Part shown: positions 41,368-54,000 of the stretch, piece by piece
Layout: each line of letters starts with the position of its first letter
Numbering within the stretch: the first letter of the stretch is position 1
Assembly: GCF_963576545.1 (NCBI RefSeq)
Contig: NC_083656.1
Span: 2,445,219-2,509,218 of the forward strand
DNA from: Limanda limanda
Taxonomy: Eukaryota > Chordata > Actinopteri > Pleuronectiformes > Pleuronectidae
DNA length: 64,000 bases
Reading direction: 5' to 3'
The notes under the pieces: model-generated
The model's database searches: none
Told to the model about the DNA's origin: nothing
The model's input: only the letters and a program-made list of their open reading frames with translations
Program-made: the position numbers and the translations under genes

Positions 41368-44300
41368 ATGGACTACACGAACAACTCCTCCAACAGCCAC
41401 GGCCCCGGAGACACCGTGACCTCCTCCTTAGCCGGCATGAGCGTCAACGACCAGAACAGCCAGGAGAACGGCGTCCAGATGGGACACAGAAGCCCCGGAG
41501 ACGCCAAAATGAAAGGTCAGACAACCGGTGCCGCCGCCGCTGAAGAGAAGCTTCTGTAGTGAGCGTGAAGCTCAGCAGGTAGAAAAGATGAAATGGCAAA
41601 GAGGTCTTTAGCGATAACCTCCAATCATCAACTCTGATGCTCTGACCACATCCTGGAATAGCGTCACAGGTTCCGGTCCAGAGGTTAAAGGTCAATTCCA
41701 GCCGAGTCGGTCGCTGCGGCTTCACGTTCGAGTTTTAATCTCTCTCTGAAATTCCCTGAGCGTCTCTGTGTTGAGTCTTTAAAGAGTCGCGGTTCAGTCC
41801 TGCTTTGTTTGAATCCGTCTTTACACAATGGACACAGGACGTGGTGGACTGGGCCCGAGAGGCCGACCGCAGCTGCACCGGGCCGCGTCCGATCCCTCCG
41901 TCCAGAGCCGATTCAGCTCAGGGACAATCCGGCTTTTAAGAAAACGAGAAACTTGTCACTGCAGTGTAACCGATGACTGAGCGGCTTGTTAGTGAGAAAC
42001 CACCGGAGATGAGTCACTGACAGATTGTTCCCGGCCCGACAGCAACGTGTTCTCTTATCTCTCTCATCCCAATCAACCATACGGCCAATTAGTGCGTAGC
42101 CTAGCGTTCCCCAGTCTGCAGCCCTCACTAGTGCAGTCGTTCTCCCCGTTTCCATCCTCCAGCATCTCGTGCACAAACAGGAAGTGGTGCGCGGCGTCCG
42201 GTCCGGCTGCAGAGCTAAACGCCGCCGTTACCGACAGCGAACCACGAAGTGAGTATCTGAGTCGTAGACGAGTAGAAGGTGTGAGTGGTGCAGCGGTAGC
42301 TAGCGTCGGTAGCTTAGTTCTGTGGTTACAGTCTGTTTACATGTGTTTTATTGCTTTGGTTAAAAGATGGTTTACTCACTTCCTGTTGAAAATATTCAGT
42401 GTTCTGCACATTTAAGATTCACTGACAGATCAAAGGATAGAGTGAGAGATGATGGATCAAGGGATGAAGCGATAGAAGGATGATAAATACTTTATAGATT
42501 CTGAGGTAAAGTTTGCTCTGTAGCAGCTTATATGACAGTTATAAGGAAAAGCAGTACACACACATATATATAGTATATATAAATATATACTATATTATAT
42601 TATACGTATAAGAACAAACCGTACAGTTGTGTGCAGAGCTAAAAGAGTCAGTAACCACTGTAACTAATTTGAAAATTAAGGAATATTCCATTTGAATTTT
42701 TGTATTTAAAAGTCTGTCGGATATTACGTCTAAGAAATTGCATTTTATAAGGAACAACAATCATTTTATTTAAAATAAAATCGACTCCCATCAAAATAAT
42801 GTCACCGCTGCGTTGCCGAGCCGACAAGGAAGTGCTTCCTCGACCGGGACGAGTTTCTCGAGAAAGCTGCGAGCGTCGCTTTACTACATGTTCCCTTTAT
42901 ATAAGTATAAATATATTTATAACAATTTAGGTAAATCCAGCTGCTTGTGTTAAACCTTCCCCTGAATGTGTGACGTCCTTCATCATCCTCCATAAAATGT
43001 CTCGTTATTTAAATGTGTTCAAGACGTCCTGTGGGAATTGTGTCCTTTAAACTTTAAATTTGAGTGAAATAATAATATGTGAAATGTTGCAAGCGTCTGG
43101 ATTTTCTTTCGCAGCTCACGTGACCATCACGTGTTTTCTGTCATGACTTCCTCTTTACTCTTTACGCTCCAGTTCACCTTCAGTCCTCAGCAAACGGAGG
43201 AAACGAGGTGAAACCTGAGTCTGAGCCGAGCGACGAGGCGCCGGCCGGTACGACGTCTGCATGAAAACCCAAGAGTTCTAATTAACCTTCGTTTGATTCA
43301 TTTCTCTCTTTTTTTTTTACGAATAACTTATCTTTTTTTCAGAGCTGTTGTTGATCTTGATTTGCTGCTTTTTTCTCTCTACCTCACATTTCAGTGAATA
43401 TTGACCTGTCGAAGAACACAAGCTAATAATACAAATAAGAAATTGGCCAAATGAGTCATTTGATTTGAAACATTTATTTTATAGGATAAATGCTGCAAAG
43501 AAAAATTGCATTTATATTTATATTCAACATAAAAGAAAACTATTTTTTTTCTTATTTAAAGTTGTAGCTATGTTTTTTAGTTACAATCAAGTTTATGGTT
43601 TAACGCGAAATCTTAGGAATCATTGACCAAATGGTGTTTGTTTAGATATCAGCTGATATATAAGAATTTACTTATCACAACTTTTTAAATCCTGAATCTC
43701 GACATCGACCCACAGAACTCAGTCGGGCTCTAACATTTAAAACGAACGAGCAGAATCTAAACGAGCTGCAGATTCAACTGAAACAAAGAAAGTGTTGATG
43801 AGCCGTGGGCTTCCTTATTGGTCAGGGACAAAATGATTAAAACAGAAGGAACGAAAAATCAATAAACCATCATTTAAAACAAGGGAGAATAGATCAAATC
43901 AAACTTTCTAAAATGATTTAAATTCAAACTGGAACGAGGGTGAAAAGTTTTAACGTTAAAAAGACTTTTAAAACGTTCAGGTCCTGTGATCATGTTTGAA
44001 TCTGCTTGTGTTACGGCTGCTTCTCAGTTTCCTCTGTTCTGATTTATTATTTATTATTATTATATGGTTTAATAAGAAGCTTTTTAAAGAGCCTGATGTG
44101 TTTGAGGGGCAGACGAGCTCCTGCTGAGCTGGAACATGATCCACAGATAAAGTGAATTTGATCCGTCCACAGCAGAAACGTCTGCTGAGGTCGTCGGAGC
44201 AGAAGCAGCGTCTCAGCTCACAGAAGAGGAGGGGCCGCTCGGTACGACTCCGCCCCCTGACTCCGCCCCCCCGCCGCTGCTTCTGCATCTCACCCGGTTT

Positions 44301-45033
44301 CCCAGCTTCCTTTTCTTTGGTGGAGGTCGACATTTTGGGAAATTTAGCAAAAATTGTGCTTCTTCACGAAGAGAAAGATCAGCACTAAAGCTAGGAGCCT
44401 GTTAGCTTAGCTTAGCTTAGCATGGAGACAAGGGGAAACAGCCCGAGCGTCTAAAATCCACGTGATTAACGATTATAATAGTCCTAATTTTACAACTGCT
44501 GATTATTTTCTCCTTGAATGAATGAATCATTTGCTCTATAAAGCATCAGAAAATGCTGCAAATGGCATTTCTGTATTTGTATTGTCCACAACCCCCAACA
44601 AGTCTCTACCTTAAGTCTTCTTCCGCTTAAGTAAAGATTTGTTTATCTTGATAATATCTTTAGTTGCTAGTTTTATCCCCCAACTTCCAGTCTTTATGCT
44701 AAGCTAAGCTAACTGTAGCTTCATATTGAACTTCATCTCGTCCAACCCTCAGGAAGAAAACCTATTTCCCCAAATGTCCGACTTCCACCTCCTGTTTGTG
44801 TCGTGATGTTCACATGAAGCTTTTTGTCGTTTCTTTCAGCGTCTTGTTTGGAACGACGTGTGTTTGGGTTTGATTTCTCCTCAGCTTCCTGTTTCTTGTG
44901 TTTTAATGCTCATGCTCACGAACAGAGATGGTGACAGAACGAGAGCTGTGGGATCCCGGTTCCTTTGTGCCTTCACGTATTCATCCTCATGCTTCTCAGT
45001 GATTTACCTGAGTGTGATTTGCTCTGTGCATTG

Positions 45034-45064
<31 letters not shown>

Positions 45065-48000
45065 TGGCTTGGTATTGATTTCCCTGCAGCGAGTGAGTGT
45101 ATTAATCGCTGGTGATCGACTCGTTACTGACTCGTGTCTCCGTCTCGTTCCAGCAGCAGCAGCAGCAGCACCAGCAGCAGCTTCCACAGGTACGCAGCCG
45201 CTTCACCTTTCATCCACCACACTCACACTGGATCGATTTACTGCAGGAGACAGACTCAATTGTAGAAAATCACATTAAATCACATTTGAATCATGTTTAA
45301 AAACAAGGGAGAGCACATTTTAAGGATCTGTTCGTTACGTTCACTGGAATGAAGCGTCTGTCGTTACCGTCCATCTCCATCTCATTTCATTTCCATGTGA
45401 ACTCGAGTGTTTTTCTTTTGAAACCGACCTCCATTAATCACAGTTCATGAGTCGTGCACCTTCTGCAGATCTACGGTTGATTACAGAGCTTTGTTTTCCG
45501 TGTGGACACCGAACTTCTTCTGTTTCAATCGGGAGACGACAAACCAGTTCTGTGAGTGTCATCATTAATCTGCTTTTCAAAATGAAACTAGCGAGGCCCG
45601 TGGCTGGCGTGCAGCGTGAGGCGGAGTCAACGGGCGACGGGTCAATGCTTGCTGAGGAGGGCGTTGACTTCCTGGGAGCCGCCTGCTCCGAGGACGCCGG
45701 AAACAAGATGGCGGGAGAGTGCGGGAAGAGGCTGAGCGACTCGTCGTGGGCGTCTGAAGACCTCAGCTGCAGGTCAGAGGTCAGACGGGAGGCGGAGGCC
45801 GGCGGCGGCGGCAGCCCCGAGCGAACCGGAGCGGCCGACGCCCACCGGGCGATCAGCCTGGACGCCGCCGAGTGTCTGTCGGAGATGAACGACCTCTCGT
45901 CTTTAGTCAGGAGCACGGCGCTGGAAGACCTCACGGCCATCGGGGACAGACGCTTGTTTCAGGGGGAGGAGCTTGTCCCTGAGCAGGTGAACGATGGACC
46001 TGATGACGCAGCTCTGAACTCCTGCAGTGACTCCGGAACCACAGACATCGCTCCAGAACCTCAACCCGCCCCTGAAGCCCAGCGTCTCTCGCAGTCTGCC
46101 TTCGATCCTCATCCAGAAGATCTCCACCCAGCGACCAGCGGCAGGGACGCTAGCCCGCCAACCGGAACGCCGTCCGACAAGGCGGCTGAAAACGGCGCCT
46201 GCGATTCACGGCCTGACATTTCTAACGGCTCGGAGCCGAGCGGCGGTGGTGGGACTCGAACCACCGGTGCCGCCGAGCTGCCGAAAACACCCCCCCAAAG
46301 CTCGCCAGCCAGAAAGTCTATGGTGCCGGTCGCCATTTTCAAAGGTCTGTTTGCTCTGATGTTCACCAGAACGCGTCCTCCTCAGTTCAGCCCTCCCACT
46401 TGTTTGATTTACAGCAGCTTCTACCGTCTGTTATGCAGCACTCTCCCTCCGAAGTCCTCCTCAGGACGCCGACTCTGAGCCGAGGACACGCCTGTTGTCC
46501 CCCCCCCATCCCCCCCCACCCCCCCCACTTTGGCTTTTGGTTTGGTCTCTCCATCTCTGCTCACTCTGCTCGTCATGCAGCCCCCCCAAAGGCCACTTTG
46601 TTGATTTCACGTGTGTCACGTTGCATGTTGCATATCCCACTTCACCGATCTCACTTCATTTTTAATTTGCCATTTGAATGGAAATAGACACTTGGAAGTA
46701 GAAGATATTACATTTAAAAAAAGAATAATACCTTTCTCTCTTTCTCTGCAGCTCAAGCAAAGATGGATAACGGCGCCGCAGAGAAGGTACGAGACTCTGT
46801 TGTCATTTCTTTTATCTCATTTCATTTAAAGGATCGTTCTCACTTATTAAAACTCGGGTCTAATTTCTGTGGTTTTGTTATTTTCAAACATTTTCTAGAA
46901 AAAAACAAAATAATCAAGAGAAAGTCGACTCTACTCTCATTGGCTGCAGCTGGTTAGCTTAGCTTAGCATTTAGACAGGAAACAGGGAGCAGCATCTCCT
47001 GATGGGAAATGTTCAAGTGTTGATACCGACGTTTCAAAGCTGTGTCGAGATTCTGAAGCGATTTAGTTACAAAAACAATGCTTTTCTAGGCACAAGGCTC
47101 TTATTTTGAAACATGGCACAGGAAGGACATCACGTGAGAAGAGGCGTATAAATGTCAGTCTTTTTTCTAACACACACACACGGACAAACTTCTCTAATTC
47201 AACTATTCCTTTCGGTAAGAGCTCTTTGTCTCTTCTCCATCAGCCTGTTTCAAATCAAAGATTTTATTTTGGCGAGTACAGCGTTACAGAAATAAGACCA
47301 AACTTTCAATAAAGCTGAACGATCCTTTAACATTTCACAAGGCTCTTATTTTGAAACATGGAACAGGAAGGACATCACGTGAGAAGAGGCGTATAAATGT
47401 CAGTCTTTTTTCTAACACACACACACGGACAAACTTCTCTAATTCAACTATTCCTTTCGGTAAGAGCTCTTTGTCTCTTCTCCATCAGCCTGTTTCAAAT
47501 CAAAGCTTTTATTTTGGCGAGTACAGCGTTACAGAAATAAGACCAAACTTTCAATAAAGCTGAACAATCCTTTAACATTTCATTCTTGAGACTGTTTCTT
47601 TCATTTTCCATCGTTTCCATTTGTTGAATCATTCCTCTGTTTCATGGTCTCTGTCATTAGAACTTTTGATTTCCATTTCATTTTTCCTCCTCATGAAAAA
47701 GACTCAAACTGCCGCCTCACCACCGTCCGTCATTACAAGGCCGTCCGTAGTCGCCAAGGGCAACAAAACACAAGCGCCCCCCCGAAACGTCCACAGCTCC
47801 ATCCCCGTTAAAGCCAGCAGCCCAGGGCCCAGGCCGCCCGGAGTAAGTACAGGTCGGAACGCAGCGTAGACTTTAGACCTGAGCTGCGCCTGGCTTTTAT
47901 TTTGAAAATGTGTGTTTGAGCCTAGGTGAGTGAATCCTGTTCAGAAGCTTGAACGGATTCAAACCACCACTGATTTATTTTTCTCTTCACTAACCAAACC

Positions 48001-51000
48001 TTCTCCGTTCGTCACTCATCCCAGTTGGACTCGTTGGCACAAACACATTTACGATTTATGATAAAAATAACAAAATGACTGTTTTGATGTTTGTGATTTC
48101 CAGACTGGTGCAAAGTTTCAATCCCCAGGACCCAAGATTTCTGTGAGAACTGGAGCTCAACCAGGTGCGGACCGAGGATTTTATATTCTAATATGAATCA
48201 TTTTCATTTTCATTCATTTTCATTTCTACGAAGTAAGATTTAAAGATTTACTTATGATTTGTCATATTTTTTGTGATGCAGCTAGTGCCAAGAAACCTCC
48301 CACTCCAAAAAATGAAAAAGGTAAAACTAAAAAAGCCGAAATAGAGATTAGAGACTCGCCTGGCCCCCCCGACCCCAGTCTGGTCTGACCTGGATCACAC
48401 TCGGTCTGCTTTTAGCCTCGATAGCAGCTGGTTAATTTTTATGATTTATTGGAATTTCTTTATTAGTTTTCTTTCTTCCACGACGGTCGACTTAACCTTT
48501 GACCCCTTGCTTCTAGACGCCATGAGTGGACCCAGCAGCCCCGGAGCTCCCAAGTCCCCGTCGGGCAAAGCAGCTTCTGCCAAGGCGGCGGCCGAGGCCA
48601 ACAAGGTGAAGAAGGTGGCGGTGGTTCGCTCAACGCCCAAATCCCCGGGCTCGCTGAAGAGCCGCCCGCCGGCGCCTCTGGCCGCCGCCGCGCCCATCCC
48701 CGACCTGAAGAACATCAGGTCCAAGGTCGGCTCCACAGACAACATCAAGCACCAGCCTGGAGGTGGAAAGGTAAACTGACCCCACGAGTGACAACCACTT
48801 GAGCAAACTCGGTGTTTTATTTTGAAGGAGAAGTCGCTCTGGAGGCCGAAATAACCTCACTGGTGGACTTGAACGCCACCAGACAGATCCAGAGCTCCGG
48901 GTGTTTCTCCAGAGCAGAAGCTGTGTGAACACTCATTCCAGACAAACTCTCATTTTGTGCACGGTACCTTGGGTTAGCTTAGCTTAGCATAAAGACAGGA
49001 AACAAGGTTAAACAGCTCACCTGGCTCCGCCCATCCATCGATCCATTTCCTCCTGCGGGTTCAAGATCCTCCTGGGGGACCCCGAGGCCTCCTGGGATAC
49101 GTAGTCTCTCCTGTCCTATCTGGGTCATAAGCACATAACTGCCTGTGAAACCACCAGTTTAGAATGATCATTTATTATGCGATAAATTGATCCGGAATAT
49201 TCCAGTAGAGTCACGTGTTTCCTCCTCTTGCACTCGGCAGGTTCAGATCCTGGATAAGAAGCTGGAGTTCGGTGACGTCCAGGCTCGCTGCGGCTCTAAA
49301 GACAACCTGAAGCACACGCCCGGAGGAGGCAAGGTGAGGGACATCTGACCTTCAGAGTTTGACCTTCACTGTTAATATGACTGAAGTGAAACAGACACAC
49401 ACACGGAGAGGGGTCACAGTGCTGGGGTCCACGTGAGGAACTGCTATCAGAGGAAGATTATTCATTCTAAGGGTCAAATGAAAATATGTCAAACTAAATC
49501 AGCTTTCAATTCAACTTTATTCTCAATGTTTTCACTTTATTCTAAAAGTCTCCCTCTTCTCATATTTATCATTTGTGAGTTGTCTGAGCTGTGATCATCA
49601 TCATCATCCTGCTTTTAAAGAGCTCGAAGACTCCAGGAGAAGAGACAAAGAGCTCTTACCGAAAGGAATAGTTGAATTAGAGAAGTTTGTCCATGTGTGT
49701 GTGTTATAGCATAAAGACTGACATTTATACGCCTCTTCTCACGTGATGTCCTTCCTGTGCCATGTTTCAAAATAAGAGCCTTGTGCCTAGAAAAGCATTG
49801 TTTTTGTAACTAAATCGCTTCAGAATCTCGACACAGCTTTGAAACGTCGGTATCGACACTTGAACATTTCCCAACAGGAGATGCTGCTCCCTGTTTCCTG
49901 TCTTAATGCTAAGCTAACCAGCTGCTGGCTGCAGCCAATGAGAGTAGAGTCGACTTTCTCTTGATTATTTTGTTTTTTTCTAGAAAATGTTTGAAAATAA
50001 CAAAACCACAGAAATTAGACCCGAGTTTTAGTAAGTGAGAACGATCCTTTAAATGAAATGAGATAAAAGAAATGACAACAGAGTCTCGTACCTTCTCTGC
50101 GGCGCCGTTATCCATCAAGTCCTTTATCAGAAGGTGGATTAAAGAAATGTCCAGTCTGTAGTTTGAGTATCTCTTCAGTTAGGATCATCGGGACAGAAGC
50201 TCTCAGAGAAACAGGAAGTGATCTGTTTCTTTAGTCTAATCTGTAAACTCCTCCTCCTCTGTGGTTCAAACTGATTTTAAAAACCTTCAGCGATGGTTGT
50301 GTCTAGAATCTGATTTGAACTCACTGCTCAGTTTGAAAACCTCTGAGATTCTTGACCTGAAGGAGAATGATAATGATTTCACACGTGCACCCGGAGGTGT
50401 TAATGTTAGTGACTCCTCCCCCCGTCCTCCTTCATCAGCCATGTTCCCTGGTTAGATCCCCCCCCCGAGCCTCAGCCTCTCAGCACTGGTCCTCACCCGC
50501 TGTTGCTTCCAGGATAACCGTCTTTTTTCCACATATCGACTTTCCAGGTACAAATTCTTGAAAAGAAGTTGGACTTAAGCAATGTGCAGGCCCGGTGCGG
50601 CTCCAAAGATAATATAAAACATGTGCCCGGTGGAGGAAATGTGAGTAGAGACCTGAGGGAGTGTCTGCAGCTCCTCCTCCTGAATGCATCTCCTCAGAGG
50701 AGCAGGAAGTGCACGAAACCTCCTGTGTGTGTTCCACCCCGACTCTCTAACACGTCCTAACACTTCTATCATCGCACTTATAAACAGGCATGAGCATTTC
50801 TCACTGACCGCTGCAGAGCCGTAGATCCACTAACCGCTGCAGCTCCAGAGCTCGACCACGGGGGAGCCGGGAGAGGGACGGACTGGCGTGCTCACAAAGC
50901 TGCTTCAGTCACAGCTGATGATGTAATGCTCATGCTCTGGTGTAAGCCTGATGACTCAGAGAGTCTGTGCTCAGTCTGACTGTGATCAGTGTCCAGTTGA

Positions 51001-54000
51001 AACCACCTGACCCACTGACCCACCTGACCCACCTGAACCACCTGACCCACCTGAACCACCTGACCCACCTGAACCACCTGAACCACCTGACCCACCTGAC
51101 CCACCTGACCGTCCTGAACCACCTGAACCACCTGACCCACCTGACCCACCTAAACCACCTGAACCACCTGACCCACCTGAACCACCTGACCCACCTGACC
51201 CACCTGAACCACCTGACCCACCTGAAACACCTGACCCACCTGACCCACCTGAAACACCTGACCCACCTGAAACACCTGACCCACCTGAACCACCTGAACC
51301 ACCTGACCCACCTGACCCACCTGACCGTCCTGAACCACCTGAACCACCTGACCCACCTGACCCACCTAAACCACCTGAACCACCTGACCCACCTGAAACA
51401 CCTGACCCACCTGAAACACCTGACCCACCTGACCCACCTGAAACACCTGACCCACCTGAAACACCTGACCCACCTGAACCACCTGAACCACCTGAACCAC
51501 CCGAACCACCCGAACCACCCGAACCACCCGACCCACCTGAACCACCTGACCCACCTGACCCACCTGAACCACCTGAACCACCTGACCCACCTGAACCACC
51601 TGAACCACCTGACCCACCTGAACCACCTGACCCACCTGACCCACCTGAACCACCTGAACCACCTGAACCCGCCCCTGAGCCAACGTGCATGAATCCTCCG
51701 TGTTATACTCAGACTGATCCTTAAATATAATCCTCTTCATTCCCTGATGCTACAAAGTGAGTTGTCTGTGTGTGAGAGTTTCTCCTCACAGCAACAAAGA
51801 GTCTCTGTCCGAGTCTCCAACAAACCGCCTGTTGTTGTTGTTGTTGTTGTTGTTGACCTCAGTGAGCTTTGTGTTGGAGACGAGCGTCGATGACAGGACG
51901 GCCGAGATGACGTCAGTTCAGACGAGCACCGAGAAGCACGGCTCACAAATCTGCCTTTTTATATGCGATTGGTCAAAATGTAGAATACGATAAAACAAAT
52001 TCATTATTCTGCATTTTTTAATTACTGATGTGTCAGAAAAGGAAACAACACTCATAGATCTTAGTTTTAGTACTAAACTGTAAGATCTAATCCAGCTTCA
52101 CGTCTGTTTTCCCTCTGTGATGAAACCTGCATTCTGTGTAATCTCTAACGGGATCAGCTCGTGTGCACCTGCATGTGAACTGAGTGTAAATTCATCTTTG
52201 TTATTTCAACTGAATTCACTGTTTTTCTGCGTCTGGTTTCTTCTCCACAGGTTCAAATTGTGCACAAAAAGATTGACCTGAGCACCGTTCAGTCGAAATG
52301 TGGATCGAAAGACAACATCCGTCACAAACCAGGTGAACATTCTGAGATGAAGTTATGATTTGATGTTAAAAATACATTTTTAGATCTGGATTTTTATTTA
52401 TACTTGACTGGTTGGTGCAGGTTGTGATTCCAGGTAATGTGGTTTGACGTGTTTAACCTTTATTTCTTTTGTTTTCCTCAGGCGGTGGAAACGTGGAGAT
52501 CAAAAACGAGAAGGTGGAGTTCAAGGGTCAGTCCAAGGTCGGTTCTCTTGGAAACATCGGCCACGTCCCCGGAGGAGGACAGAGACGGGTAAAAGCACCT
52601 GGGACAGGAGATTCACCTTTCTCTTCTTCCTGTTGTTCTGTCAGTTCTGCCGACGCTTCCTCTTCCAACCTGGAGAATTGATTCTTTACAAACAGATCTC
52701 CAGACGAACCTGAGGGCAGCACAGGACTCAGAGAGGAAACTGAGTCTTCTTCAGGGTTTTCTAATCTAGAGAGTGAAGCTGAGTCAGCAACAAGTTTCAC
52801 AGTTCAACTGAAACTCAGACACAGGTCGACTCAGCAGAAACGCAAACAACAACTTCCTATTTCAACATTATCGGAAAACATGTTATTTCTATATTGTCTA
52901 GTTAAAATCTTTAAATACTTTGAAATTTGAGATTTTTCCCTGGGTGTCGCCTCTCAGGCTGCGCCTCCTGGTGGAGGTTGTTGGAGAAACCCTGCAGGCA
53001 ACACTCAGGGCCTAAGAGCCCGTCCTGTTTAATGTTCTTCAGAAAAACTAGAATAAATAAATGATAATAAAATGATAAAAGTAAAATTAGTCTGAATATG
53101 AGCAGAAAGTCTCAGTTAGATCCTGAAACATAAAATTCATCTTCAAGGTTTTAAAACAGACAAAAGCAGCCAAACCCTATTTTTAAATTTCAAACCCTCC
53201 TTTCATTCATCTCTCATCCGTTCATCATCACTTCCCTCCTTCTTTGCTTCAGACGCTTCTCGTCCACCAGCTGTTTTCTTTCAGTTCATCATAATTAATC
53301 GGTTATTATCATCTTCATCTTCATCATCTTCATCTTCTGTTCCTGCGTCAGTGTTTTTTTTTTTCGTTTTTTGATTTCTCATACGTTGTGTTGCATTTTG
53401 ATTTGTGTATTTTTGTTGCATGTTACTTGTCCATTTCCTGTGCGGGGGCGTGTCCTCTGTAGAGGGAGAAGGGGAAGGAAGTCGAGGGGAGCAGCTCACA
53501 CAGCCCCTCCCTCCCCTCCCCCGCTGTCACCCCCCCCCAGTCACCTCAGACCGTCCCCTCCGACACACCCACCCTGACGAACCCCCTCATAAAGATTGAG
53601 GACTCCTGTAAGTACTCGCTCGCCAGACGTGTGCAGCTTCACGCACATCTGGACCCGCTCACATCGCAGGTTCTGCTTTCGCTTCGTTTACGGATCTTTG
53701 ACGTTTTTATCGCCTCAAAATCCAGAAAACAATCAGGTGCATTTAACTGTTTATATTAAAAAAAGGGAAATCCTAAATCTCATCACAAAGATTTGATTTA
53801 AGCTTAAACTCACGGCACAATATAACTTCAAGCTTCAATAGAAACTGTAAACTTATGGTTTATATTTAAAAGGGTAAATCCTAGAAATCTTTAAGGATGT
53901 ATATTGATATTTTATCTCACAGGGTTAAATGTGTAATTTCATACAAACAGTGTGTGACAGCTTTGATTCTAGGTCACAAGTGTGTGGACAACCAATCAGC

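Larger units (their letters stand above)
48517..52588 (+). other. mapt: mapt microtubule-binding repeat region (R1, two R2-like, R3, R4)
   Basis: Repeat ends and linkers are: R1 in 48517-48770 ([16 protein letters not shown]); 49241-49333 ([30 protein letters not shown]); 50548-50640 ([30 protein letters not shown]); 52251-52332 ([27 protein letters not shown]); 52482-52588 ([29 protein letters not shown]). Human tau has four repeats; here two exons of identical 93 nt length both resemble human exon 10. Three repeats carry the central Cys. The KxGS sites of the two R2-like repeats read RCGS. Extra repeats are known for fish tau. Confidence 0.88.

Noticed and set aside
46345..46478. Extension of the large mapt exon to a stop at 46478
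   Set aside because: The donor at 46344 keeps phase with the next exon, and the extra residues lose the composition of the exon; it looks like intron read-through.
50967..51692. HLTHLNHL and GGSGGSGG frames resembling collagen-like or silk-like repeats
   Set aside because: They are frames of a 9 bp minisatellite within a mapt intron.
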